Shown here: in pieces, positions 26,552 through 34,221 of the stretch
Position numbering within the stretch: the first letter of the stretch is position 1
How the letters are laid out: every line of letters starts with the position of its first letter
Notes under the pieces: model-generated
Seen by the model: only the letters and a program-made list of their open reading frames with translations
Databases searched by the model: none
What the model was told of the DNA's origin: nothing
Assembly (NCBI RefSeq): GCF_000378105.1
Contig: NZ_KB899249.1
Location: 163,483 to 227,482, forward strand
DNA from: Rubritalea marina DSM 17716
GTDB taxonomy: Bacteria > Verrucomicrobiota > Verrucomicrobiia > Verrucomicrobiales > Akkermansiaceae
Direction of reading: 5' to 3'
DNA length: 64,000 nucleotides
Translations under genes and position numbers: made by a program

Positions 26552-28099
26552 ATGTTAAAATCCCTCATGACCGTCAGTGGCTTCACCTTGTTGAGCCGGA
26601 TCACAGGATTTCTTCGAGACATGCTCACTGCGCACTATCTTGGTGGTGGTGCTACGGGTGATGTGTGGGTTGCAGCGTTTCGCTTTCCTAATCTATTTCG
26701 ACGTGTGTTAGGTGAGGGTGCCTTCAACTCAGCATTCGTTCCTCTTTACAGTGGGAAGTTAGCAGAAGAAGGGGGGGAGTCAGCCTGCCGTTTCTCTAGC
26801 CGTGTGTTTATTCTGCTGAGTTTGATTCTCTCGGTGATCTGCGTGGTCAGCTACATTTTCATGGAGCCTATCACGCATGCACTGACCAAGGGGTTTTCAC
26901 CTGAAAAGCTGGAGCGAGCCGTGGAGCTCTCTAGGATCACCGTAAGTTATTTGTTTTTTATCTGCCTTGTGGCGGCGTTTAGTGGTGTGTTGAATAGTCA
27001 TAAGAAATTTGCAGCTCCTGCTTTTTCCTATGTTTCGCTCAACCTAGTATTTTTGGCTGGTTTGGTCGGCGTGGTTCCCTTTGTAGCAGATCCTGTGGAG
27101 GTGCTGGCCTGGGCATTGCCAATCGGAGGGGGGGTGCAATTGGCCATTGTGATGATTTCTGCATGGCGAACCGGAATTCGATTTATCCCACAGATACCAA
27201 AGTTAGATCGCGATGTGATTAAACTAGGGCTATTGATGGGACCAGGACTTGTGAGTGCCGGAATTCAGCAGCTCAATTTGTTAGTGGGGCAGTGGGTGGC
27301 AGCCTTCCAAGACGGAGGGATGAGTGCGATATTTTATGCCGACCGCATCAACCAACTCCCCTTGGGGCTCATCGGTATTGCATTCAGTGTGGTTTTACTT
27401 CCGGATATCACCCAGAAGCTGCGTAAAAAGCAGGACTCTGAAGCGCAGCAAAGTATGGAGACTGGCATGACGATGGCGATGTTGATCGCCTTGCCTGCGA
27501 TGCTGGGAATGATGGCTCTTGCTGAGCCGATTATTTACGGGATTTTTGTCAGTGGGGAATTTACCGCGGCTCAAGCTCAGCTGGCCGGAACGGCGCTCTT
27601 CGCCTTTGCATTCGGCTGTCCTGCTTACGTCATGAGTAAGGTGCTGCAGACTGCCTATTTTGCGAGAGAGGATACCAAGACACCGATGAAGTTCACTTTG
27701 GTTTCGGCTCTGGTCAATAGTGTGCTGTGCGGAATCGCCTTCGTTTATCTTGGCAAGGGAGGGAATCTCGCACTGGGCTGTGCTGCGGCTACCTCGGTAG
27801 CTGGTTGGGTCAATGTGAGTCTCCTCCTAGGCGGGCTGAGGAAGTCAAAGTTTCTGCAATTGAGTGCCCAATTTTGGAAGCGACTCGGCAAGATGCTTAT
27901 CGCTTCTGTGGCGATGGGGGCGATCGTCTGGGCTGGTGCCTATTACCTGGATGCGCCATTGCACCATGAAGAACGTTGGTTGCGCATTCCAGTTCTAGCA
28001 GCAGTAGGCGGTGCTGGAGTGGCGGTCTATTTTGTACTCGCTCACATCACTGGGGCAATGCGCTTTGGTGAAATCAAGCGCGGCTTTCGTAGAAGCTAA
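26552..28099 (+). CDS. murJ: Lipid II flippase MurJ (MviN family)
   Basis: 515 residues from ATG 26552 (MLKSLMTVSGFTLLSRITGFLRDM); a GTG at 26507 in frame would add 15 residues that do not fit the family. The start, LGGGATGDVWVAAFRFPNLFRRVLGEGAFNSAFVPLYS, is the canonical MurJ signature and includes the essential arginines facing the cavity. About 14 hydrophobic segments follow, with YFAREDTKTPMKF in the second half. MurJ flips lipid II across the inner membrane for peptidoglycan assembly. It has no other cell-wall gene beside it. Confidence 0.95.
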   Translation: MLKSLMTVSGFTLLSRITGFLRDMLTAHYLGGGATGDVWVAAFRFPNLFRRVLGEGAFNSAFVPLYSGKLAEEGGESACRFSSRVFILLSLILSVICVVSYIFMEPITHALTKGFSPEKLERAVELSRITVSYLFFICLVAAFSGVLNSHKKFAAPAFSYVSLNLVFLAGLVGVVPFVADPVEVLAWALPIGGGVQLAIVMISAWRTGIRFIPQIPKLDRDVIKLGLLMGPGLVSAGIQQLNLLVGQWVAAFQDGGMSAIFYADRINQLPLGLIGIAFSVVLLPDITQKLRKKQDSEAQQSMETGMTMAMLIALPAMLGMMALAEPIIYGIFVSGEFTAAQAQLAGTALFAFAFGCPAYVMSKVLQTAYFAREDTKTPMKFTLVSALVNSVLCGIAFVYLGKGGNLALGCAAATSVAGWVNVSLLLGGLRKSKFLQLSAQFWKRLGKMLIASVAMGAIVWAGAYYLDAPLHHEERWLRIPVLAAVGGAGVAVYFVLAHITGAMRFGEIKRGFRRS

Positions 28100-28241
28100 G
28101 AGCCCACGCAGCTCTCCTGTACAGTTTACGGCTAGGGAATTACGATCACTGTAAATTTTACGCTATTGTCAGCACGCCTCAGTGGTTATGATACGGGCAG
28201 ATCCTATATGGTGCAATAGATCCGTTGGTTTTACCGTGACT

Positions 28242-28257
28242 TGGCACTAGTTGTGCA
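28242..28257 (+). promoter_or_regulatory. Candidate sigma-54 promoter upstream of a small ORF/RNA
   Basis: TGGCAC at 28242-28247 with GG (28243-28244) and GC (28255-28256) exactly ten bases apart, the -24/-12 spacing required by sigma-54; the -12 part reads GTGCA against TTGCA. The predicted start of transcription, about 12 bases past the GC, falls only about four bases before ATG 28272. Two better matches lie at 32896 and 34176. Confidence 0.5.
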
Positions 28258-28271
28258 ACCAATGATGTAGG

Positions 28272-28463
28272 ATGAATACAGTAAACATCACAGCTAGCAC
28301 ATCAGCACCACAGTCAGCTACGCAGCAGCAACGTTTGCCACTCGTCCAAAATTTTGTGTATAGGGCAGGGCTTACCAACGAAGCCAAATACGGCGTGCTC
28401 AAACAGCGTCGTGTGAAGCATCTTGGTAGGCCCTTTATACTCAGATCTTTGAACGATGTTTAA
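28272..28463 (+). CDS. Possible small basic protein (63 aa), or part of a small RNA
   Basis: 63 codons: Thr/Ser/Gln-rich start (MNTVNITASTSAPQSATQQQ), then a basic stretch with QNFVYRAGLTNEAKYG and KQRRVKHLGRPF. No signal peptide, membrane segment or known family. The only supports for a gene are the sigma-54-like promoter just upstream and a degenerate repeat of the FVYRAGL coding segment 133 bases on (FVYRASL). No ribosome site is evident, and the leader would be almost absent, so the transcript could instead be non-coding. A weak stem (28447-28454 with 28467-28474) followed by ATTTTC may end it. Confidence 0.35.
   Translation: MNTVNITASTSAPQSATQQQRLPLVQNFVYRAGLTNEAKYGVLKQRRVKHLGRPFILRSLNDV
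28352..28378 (+). repeat. Imperfect direct repeat, copy 1
   Basis: The core TTTGTGTATAGGGC followed by GGGCTTACCAA; copy 2 is at 28486-28510. It lies inside the small ORF, where it reads FVYRAGL. Confidence 0.5.
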
Positions 28464-28485
28464 TACGTTCAGAGATTTTCAAGCA

Positions 28486-28510
28486 TTTGTGTATAGGGCG
28501 AGCTTATCAA
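28486..28510 (+). repeat. Imperfect direct repeat, copy 2
   Basis: TTTGTGTATAGGGC followed by GAGCTTATCAA, one base shorter than copy 1. It sits 20 bases past the end of the hybrid kinase gene, in a possible 19-codon frame (28456-28515) whose segment FVYRASL echoes the small ORF. Confidence 0.5.
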
Positions 28511-28530
28511 GATGACTCCAAGAGTTGAGA

Positions 28531-30618
28531 TCAAATGATCTTAAGTTGTGTGAGTAGCTTGGTAAGCTCTTTTACGTTGATAGGCTTGGTGAGATAGTAA
28601 TCCATCCCTGCGTCCAGGCAGCGTTGCTTGTCTTCGGCTAAGGCGTTGGCGGTCATTGCGATGATGGGCACCTTGACATAAAGCGGCCCACCTGCACCTT
28701 CTCGGATTTTTGTGCTGGCGATGAGACCATCCATAACTGGCATTTGCATGTCCATGAGAATGGCTGTGTAGACATCGTTGTTCTTGAGGGCTGCGAGCGC
28801 TTCTTCACCATTGTGCGCAATGTGGGCAACCAGTCCCATACGTTCTACCAGGAGCTTGGCTAGCTTGGCATTGATTGGGTTGTCTTCTACGATCAGAACG
28901 TAAGCTTGGCTCTTCTTTTTCGCTGAGACGGTCACGCGCTGCGTATTCATCATCGGAATCTCAGTGGTGAGGGCGGCATTGATGTGTCTGACCAACTCAC
29001 GTTCGCGAGCTGGCTTGTAGATCACACTTTTGTAGCCGGCCTTCTTCGCTTCGGTTTTTTCTGATGAATAGCGTGATGATGTGATGAGAATCATTGGTGG
29101 AGTATTCACACCTAGCATCTCTTTAAATTTACGAGCGAGCATGATGCCATCCATCTCAGGCATCAACATATCAGAAAGGATGAGATCGTATTCCGCGAGG
29201 CTAGTTGCGCTGATCGAGGAGGCGTGGGTGCTTGATGCCATCGTGGTAACGATACAACCCCATTTCGATAGGCGTGCCTTAAGGAACTCGAGGTTGATAG
29301 GGTAATCATCGATGGCCAAGACGCGAAGTCCTTCCATTTTGGATAGGTCGGTTTGGTCAAAGTTGCGTTCAACCGGGGCTTGGGCGTGAATGATGGGTAA
29401 TATGACGGTGAAGGTGGCTCCCTCGCCAAGTACTGATCTAGCAGAGATCGACCCTCCCATGCATTCCATCAGCTGCTTACAAATCGCAAGACCAAGCCCT
29501 GTGCCACCGTATTTTCGAGTCGTTGAGGCGTCTGCTTGGATAAATGGTTTGAAGAGTTGTTCCGCAATCTCAGGTTTGAAACCGATGCCACTGTCTTCTA
29601 CCTCAATTTTGAAGAAGCCGGTATCGTGGTTTGAGACACGAACGATGACATTACCTTCGCTGGTGAACTTGAGTGCGTTTGAGACAAGGTTGAGCGCTAC
29701 TTGTTTGATGCGTCCGATGTCTCCATTGAGGTCTTGCGGCACATCATCATCAATGTGGTAGAGTAATCCAACATCTTTAGCTGCAGCGGTTTGAGCATGG
29801 ATTTCAAGCGTCTCTTCGATACAATCGGTGAGATTGTAGTCAACCATTTCCAATTCGATCTGCATGCTCTCAGCTCGGGAGAAGTCGAGGATGTCATTGA
29901 TGATCGCCAGTAGGATATCACCACTTCGTTTGATTAATTGCAGGTGTTGTCGTTGCTCATCGTTGGGTTCTGAGTCTAATAAGATGTCAGTGAAACCAAG
30001 GATGCCATTGAGAGGGGTCCGGATTTCATGGCTCATTGTAGCCAAGAAAAGGGACTTGGTCTTGTTGGCTTTAATCGCTGCAGTGGAAGCTTCTTCGAGG
30101 TCGCGCTCGATTTGCTTGCGTTCGGTAATATCACGGATGATTCCTTGCACGATGGTTTCACCACCCACATCGAATTTGGATGAGGTTATTTCGGTTGGTA
30201 CTAGGGAGGCATCGGCACAGATCATTTCGACCTCAAATCGGCTGTGCCCGAGTTGCTTCATCTGGTGTTTCGCTTTATTGGCGAGCTCTTGAGAGCCATC
30301 TGGGAAGTAATTGAAGAGATTGTCTCCGATAAGGACAGAGGCTTCTTTTTGGAGCAGCTTACAGATACTTGGGTTTGCATCCAGAATCTCACCAGAGAGT
30401 GTGTAGAGGAGAATCCCATCAACAGATGAATGGAAAAGAGCAGTGAACTTTTTCTCTTCAATACTTAGTTTTGAAGATTGGACCACTACCTGCTCTTCCA
30501 GCTTCGAATTAGCTTCGAAGAGCTGGGAGCTTTTTTCTTCCAGCAAGGCTTCAGCTTGTATGCGCGAATTTTTCTCGCGCTCGTAGCGCTTCTGCCACTT
30601 GTTGACTTCCTCAGACAC
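28531..30618 (-). CDS. Hybrid histidine kinase (PAS-HisKA-HATPase-REC-REC), H-NOX associated
   Basis: 695 residues from GTG 30618. Order: N-terminal coiled coil (residues 5-58, KRYEREKNSRIQAEALLEEK), PAS domain (about 55-168, FTALFHSSVDGILLYT to IIRDITERKQIE), HisKA with H197 in FLATMSHEIRTPLNG, HATPase (N-box QVALNLVSNALKF, EDSGIGF, GGTGLGLAI), receiver 1 (phospho-acceptor D483 in LSDMLMP, K535) and receiver 2 (D623 in LMDMQMP, K678). No membrane segment, so it is cytoplasmic. It starts six bases after the H-NOX stop, and a soluble coiled-coil N-terminus with a stand-alone haem sensor next door suggests that H-NOX controls it. It lacks an Hpt domain, so phosphate may pass from its receivers through an Hpt protein elsewhere, or straight to the NtrC-type regulator of the same operon. 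Confidence 0.95.
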   Translation of the reverse strand: MSEEVNKWQKRYEREKNSRIQAEALLEEKSSQLFEANSKLEEQVVVQSSKLSIEEKKFTALFHSSVDGILLYTLSGEILDANPSICKLLQKEASVLIGDNLFNYFPDGSQELANKAKHQMKQLGHSRFEVEMICADASLVPTEITSSKFDVGGETIVQGIIRDITERKQIERDLEEASTAAIKANKTKSLFLATMSHEIRTPLNGILGFTDILLDSEPNDEQRQHLQLIKRSGDILLAIINDILDFSRAESMQIELEMVDYNLTDCIEETLEIHAQTAAAKDVGLLYHIDDDVPQDLNGDIGRIKQVALNLVSNALKFTSEGNVIVRVSNHDTGFFKIEVEDSGIGFKPEIAEQLFKPFIQADASTTRKYGGTGLGLAICKQLMECMGGSISARSVLGEGATFTVILPIIHAQAPVERNFDQTDLSKMEGLRVLAIDDYPINLEFLKARLSKWGCIVTTMASSTHASSISATSLAEYDLILSDMLMPEMDGIMLARKFKEMLGVNTPPMILITSSRYSSEKTEAKKAGYKSVIYKPARERELVRHINAALTTEIPMMNTQRVTVSAKKKSQAYVLIVEDNPINAKLAKLLVERMGLVAHIAHNGEEALAALKNNDVYTAILMDMQMPVMDGLIASTKIREGAGGPLYVKVPIIAMTANALAEDKQRCLDAGMDYYLTKPINVKELTKLLTQLKII

Positions 30619-30623
30619 GAGAA

Positions 30624-31163
30624 TTAGTTGGTGAGTGTGATGATGAAGAGTTCAGAATCGTCGTCGACACTTTGTCTTTTGATATCGGCTGTGCGGTTGA
30701 AGTGTTGAAGACTACCACGGATGAGTCCCTCACACACGTCTTCCATATGACGCACAGAATGGTAGGTCATGTGTAATTCATTTGGGCTGTTTGGGCGAGA
30801 GCATTCAAATGACGGGAGCTCGGCGTCCGGATACAACTTGCGTACTTCAACGTGGATGTAGGTTTCTACCTGTTCTAGGAAATCGAGAGGTTCTTTGGTG
30901 TTGTTGACAAAGTCTGGGTAGGATGAGGAGAGGAAGTGGAAGAGGTGGATTCCGTATGCTTTGAGTAAGTCAGGTACTGGGGTGTCGATTTCCTGGCTCA
31001 AGTTGATGACCAGCGAGACAATCTCAGTGTGCGGGTAGGTGCCAACAGCCGTGTATGAGCCGCCGGAGGGAAGGTCACTCTTTTCGATGATTGTGTCGAC
31101 CATATCGAGGCCATGAGCTGTTTCGACCATGCTGAGAAATTCAGTGAAGATAACGCCTTTCAT
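30624..31163 (-). CDS. hnoX: H-NOX (HNOB) haem nitric-oxide sensor
   Basis: 179 residues, the usual size of a stand-alone H-NOX. It has the family start (MKGVIFTEFLSMVE), the proximal haem ligand H104 in VETYIHVEVRKLYP, the proline P117 that distorts the haem, and the propionate-binding Y134-x-S136-x-R138 motif. At the position of the distal Tyr140 of the Thermoanaerobacter O2-binding H-NOX this protein has V143, so no hydrogen bond donor for O2 is visible; such H-NOX proteins usually bind NO and not O2. In other bacteria, H-NOX proteins inhibit or switch partner kinases when NO binds. Here it lies between the sigma-54 activator and the hybrid kinase. The tail after about 160 (TADIKRQSVDDDSELFIITLTN) is ordinary. 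Confidence 0.93.
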   Translation of the reverse strand: MKGVIFTEFLSMVETAHGLDMVDTIIEKSDLPSGGSYTAVGTYPHTEIVSLVINLSQEIDTPVPDLLKAYGIHLFHFLSSSYPDFVNNTKEPLDFLEQVETYIHVEVRKLYPDAELPSFECSRPNSPNELHMTYHSVRHMEDVCEGLIRGSLQHFNRTADIKRQSVDDDSELFIITLTN

Positions 31164-31209
31164 AATGTGGGATGTTTAATTGGGGTTGGGTGTCTTTGTT
31201 ATTGTTTGC

Positions 31210-32565
31210 CTAAATTCCTAGGCGGTTCATCTTGTTATAGATAGATTTTTCGCTAATGCCGAGGGTTCGTGCTGACTCAGCTTTGTTGCCACTACAGAGC
31301 TCGAGAGTTTGTTCGATCGCCAATTTTTCGATTTCGGCAAGTGTCATGCCAGCAATATGTTGTGAATTTGATTTCACACTACCATCGGTGAGGTTGATAT
31401 CGCCCATGAGATCATCGCTTGTGATGGTATTGTTTTCACAAAATGCAGAAGCTCGTTCGATAAGGTTTTCAAGTTGGCGCACATTACCTGGCCAGCTGTA
31501 GGTCATAAGCTTCTTCATCGCTTCGTCATTCACGGCGATTTCATGACATCCTCGCTGTGCTGCAATGCGTTCCAGAAAATGTTTGGTTAGAGCTGCAATC
31601 TCTTTGGGGCGCATCCGTAGAGGTGGCAGCTCCATAGGAATCACGCTGATGCGATAGTAGAGATCTTCACGAAATTCTTTAGCTTCTATTTTTTCGTGAA
31701 AGTTAATGTTAGTAGCTGTGATTATTCTAACATCACAATCGAGTGATTTTTCTCCACCGACTCGCTGGAATTGTCGATCTTGCAGGACATTTAAGAGCTT
31801 TGGTTGCAAATCGATGGGGAGATCACCAATTTCATCGAGGAATAAGGTTCCTCCTGCAGCAGCTTCAATTTTACCGATCTTCTTTTTTAGAGCGCCTGTG
31901 AAAGCACCTTTTTCGTGACCAAAAAGCTCGCTTTCGAGTAGTTCTCGTGGGAGGGCTGGGCAACTCACGGTGACAAAAGGTTTGGCTGAGCGTGGGCTTT
32001 GCGTGTGGATGTAGCGAGCCAGTACCCCTTTACCTGTGCCACTCTCTCCAGTGAGTAGGACTGATGAATCCAGCTGGGCAATTCGCTTGGCTTGGTTCAA
32101 GAGTTTTTGCATCGGCTCTGAGTAGGCTACCACATCGGTGGTGGTGGCTACTGGGCTAATACTGTCCTTAAGGGATTGGTTCTCTCGCTGGATGTTACTC
32201 AGTTTCTTCGCGTTTCTTAGAATCGTGAAGAGGTTGTTGAGATCGAATGGTTTGGTGATGTAATCGTGGGCGCCTAGTTTGACTGCACGCATGGCGGCAC
32301 TGGCATCGTTTTCACCACTTAAGATGACCACAGGGATTTGTGGGTGGCTCTTGGATAAGGCTTCCATACACTCAAACCCATCCATTTCAGGCATATGCAG
32401 ATCGAGTAGCACGATGTCGACACTATCATGGATCAACTCAATCACATCTCTTCCGTGTTCAGCAGTCACTGGATGGAAACCATAGTGGCTTGCTTTCAAG
32501 CTCAAGAGATCGCGGATCGTTCTGTCGTCGTCTGCGATGATGAGGTTGTAAGATGGGTCGGACAT
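31210..32565 (-). CDS. NtrC-family sigma-54-dependent response regulator
   Basis: 451 residues. A receiver domain (ADDDRTIRDLL, phospho-acceptor D55 in IVLLDLHMPEMDGFE, YITKPFD) leads to an AAA+ activator domain: Walker A GESGTGKG, the sigma-54-contacting loop GAFTGA in ESELFGHEKGAFTGA, Walker B GGTLFLDEIGDLP, and the FREDLYYRISV and WPGNVRQLENLIERA blocks. A Fis-type HTH closes the protein (NKAESARTLGISEKSIYNKMNRLGI). All motifs needed to open sigma-54 complexes are intact. It is the first gene of the operon that continues with the H-NOX and the hybrid kinase, and is divergent from a glycosyltransferase gene with a sigma-54 promoter, its most likely target. Confidence 0.96.
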   Translation of the reverse strand: MSDPSYNLIIADDDRTIRDLLSLKASHYGFHPVTAEHGRDVIELIHDSVDIVLLDLHMPEMDGFECMEALSKSHPQIPVVILSGENDASAAMRAVKLGAHDYITKPFDLNNLFTILRNAKKLSNIQRENQSLKDSISPVATTTDVVAYSEPMQKLLNQAKRIAQLDSSVLLTGESGTGKGVLARYIHTQSPRSAKPFVTVSCPALPRELLESELFGHEKGAFTGALKKKIGKIEAAAGGTLFLDEIGDLPIDLQPKLLNVLQDRQFQRVGGEKSLDCDVRIITATNINFHEKIEAKEFREDLYYRISVIPMELPPLRMRPKEIAALTKHFLERIAAQRGCHEIAVNDEAMKKLMTYSWPGNVRQLENLIERASAFCENNTITSDDLMGDINLTDGSVKSNSQHIAGMTLAEIEKLAIEQTLELCSGNKAESARTLGISEKSIYNKMNRLGI

Positions 32566-32592
32566 GAAGCAGTAGGTGGCTTAGAAAATCAT

Positions 32593-32606
32593 TGAGACAG
32601 GTCTCA
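32593..32606. promoter_or_regulatory. 14-bp perfect dyad upstream of the sigma-54 activator gene
   Basis: TGAGAC-AG-GTCTCA, perfect 6-bp arms, 28 bases before the regulator's ATG. It could be an autoregulatory operator or part of the core promoter region. The 376-base divergent gap (32566-32941) otherwise holds only the sigma-54 promoter at 32896 and AT-rich sequence. Confidence 0.4.
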
Positions 32607-32895
32607 TTCTGTTAGTTTATAGAAGTGCCATTAAAATGCAAGTTAAGGAGCTGAATAAAATAGTCTATCTGATAGAAGCTTAGGTTTGAGGCTCGTCCTA
32701 GATTACATGAACCATTTCAGTGGGGCGGGGTGGGGATGGCAGAGTGAGGGGAATACATACTGGAACATATACAGGAATAAATTGTTTTTGGCTGTAAAAA
32801 ATTCAGTATTTTTTTGTTAGGTGGTGCGTCTGCGCTAAGGGTGAATATTTTCAATCTCTTATTCTATATAGGATTGATCGTTTCTGTGAGGACCT

Positions 32896-32911
32896 TGGCA
32901 CGGTGCTCGCA
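32896..32911 (+). promoter_or_regulatory. Sigma-54 promoter of glycosyltransferase copy 1
   Basis: TGGCACGGTGCTCGCA: GG (32897-32898) and GC (32909-32910) are ten bases apart. It differs from the consensus TGGCACG-N4-TTGCA at one base. Predicted transcription start is near 32922, giving a 20-base leader before ATG 32942. The matching promoter of copy 2 (34176) is identical but for one base. Confidence 0.8.
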
Positions 32912-32941
32912 TAAGTAGATGGCACACAGCCCAACACCACA

Positions 32942-33772
32942 ATGAAAGCCCTTCCAACACTTCCTAACCGCCAGCTCGTGAGCTTTGTGATTCCTGCGAT
33001 GAATCAGCAAGACGCACTCGAGCCTCTCTTCAAGGGTATTCGCCATAGCATGCGTGCATCTGGTTATGATTGGGAAATTATTTTTATCGACGATGGTTCT
33101 ACTGACAGCACATGGAGTGTGATGCAGGAACTGTCATACCGTGATGCTCGTCACATCACATCGTACAAACTTCCAGCTCATCAAGGTAAAGATGATGCGC
33201 TTGCTCTCGGATTCGAAGTAGCGGGTGGTGACATCATTTTTACCATGGATGCAGGCTTGCAGGCTGGCCCTGAGGATATCCCCCGATTCCTCTCGGCCAT
33301 CGAGCAAGGTAGCGACATAGCGATTGGTTGGAAAAGTGAATGTGGTGATAGCAACCACAGAGCATGGTTCACAACTGTTTGTACAGCAGTGCTCAATTTA
33401 ATGACGAGCGCGACGCTCCACGGTCACGCATTTGGCTACAAGGCTTGTACAAAGGAGGTAATCAAGTCTTTACCAATGTGTGACAACCATCAGGTGGCAT
33501 CAGCCATCGCTTCACAGCAGGGATTTCGAATCACTGATGTCGAAGTCTCGCACCAGACCCTTGGGTCAGGTGTGGTGTTGGGTGGCGTTGAGCGCTCAGT
33601 CATTGGAGCATGCAAGGTCATCGCATCTATCGCTCGTCAGCGCCACGTTTCTAGAAATGATCATTCACGTCATTTCACCGTAGAGGAAACCGTGAACGGA
33701 TTCTTAGACCACCCATTCATTTTAGTAACCATGCAGCCAACTAGCCCGTCCAACATACTGGAGGCTGCCTAA
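32942..33772 (+). CDS. GT2-family glycosyltransferase-like protein, copy 1, catalytic motif broken
   Basis: 276 residues, soluble, without the membrane helices of DPM1/GtrB-type enzymes. It shares the start MKALPT-PNR-LVSF-PAMN and overall length with copy 2. The nucleotide-binding FIDDGSTDSTW (D50-D51) is intact. But the metal-binding DxD, D103-A-D105 in copy 2, reads D103-A-G105 here, LQDDP has become LQAGP, and the later LSDHTCSYKA reads LHGHAFGYKA, so acidic residues normally needed for catalysis are missing at three places. It may have lost transferase activity and act as a regulator or partner. The frame is open throughout, so it is not a simple pseudogene. A sigma-54 promoter precedes it and a perfect hairpin follows it. 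Confidence 0.85.
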   Translation: MKALPTLPNRQLVSFVIPAMNQQDALEPLFKGIRHSMRASGYDWEIIFIDDGSTDSTWSVMQELSYRDARHITSYKLPAHQGKDDALALGFEVAGGDIIFTMDAGLQAGPEDIPRFLSAIEQGSDIAIGWKSECGDSNHRAWFTTVCTAVLNLMTSATLHGHAFGYKACTKEVIKSLPMCDNHQVASAIASQQGFRITDVEVSHQTLGSGVVLGGVERSVIGACKVIASIARQRHVSRNDHSRHFTVEETVNGFLDHPFILVTMQPTSPSNILEAA

Positions 33773-33788
33773 CATTTCACCCCACCAA

Positions 33789-33838
33789 TCACAACCGGGG
33801 TGTTACCCCTAGCTATTGATAGCACACCCCGGTTGTGA
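33789..33838. repeat. Perfect 15-bp inverted repeat after glycosyltransferase copy 1
   Basis: TCACAACCGGGGTGT (33789-33803) and its exact complement (33824-33838) enclose a 20-base loop. The same arms occur after copy 2 (35073). Only a short T-tract (ATTTTA) follows, so it may protect or process the mRNA 3' end rather than terminate by itself. Confidence 0.8.
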
Positions 33839-33899
33839 GACATTTTACTAGCAGGTATTCATACATCAACTGCGACAGTTTACAGCACCCCTACTGGTA

Positions 33900-33938
33900 G
33901 TAGCCCATGGATTGGTATCCGTGGGCTACTTGTTTTTT
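33900..33938 (+). terminator. Strong Rho-independent terminator in the gap between the two glycosyltransferases
   Basis: A 12-bp stem (33900-33911 with 33918-33929, one G-U pair) with a 6-base loop, then TTGTTTTTT up to 33938. It lies 128 bases past the stop codon of copy 1, beyond the hairpin at 33789. It ends either a long 3' UTR of copy 1 or a separate short RNA. The rest of the gap (33939-34175) has no ORF of note and holds the upstream region of the copy 2 promoter. Confidence 0.82.
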
Positions 33939-34175
33939 GCGGTAGAATGATGGTGAGAGGGGCGCTCTATTGCGATTGATGAGAGGATGACGACTTGAGT
34001 GATGCTGCACCAGGCTGGTGCGTGGCGCTGCTCCATCACTGTATTATTTACACGGTTCTGCACACGATTCCTGTAAAATATTCATGATTTGGTCTTGGGG
34101 TGATCAGGGGGAGAAGAGTGATTTAGGCTCTCTAACCTTTTATATATATAGGTTTAGGCATTTTGTGTGTGTAGT

Positions 34176-34191
34176 TGGCACGGTGTTCGCA
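34176..34191 (+). promoter_or_regulatory. Sigma-54 promoter of glycosyltransferase copy 2
   Basis: TGGCACGGTGTTCGCA with GG (34177-34178) and GC (34189-34190) ten bases apart, one base off the consensus. Predicted start near 34202, a 20-base leader before ATG 34222. It is preceded by an AT-rich TATATATATA tract (34141-34150). Confidence 0.8.
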
Positions 34192-34221
34192 TTAGAATAA
34201 ATACACAAAGCCCTCACACTC

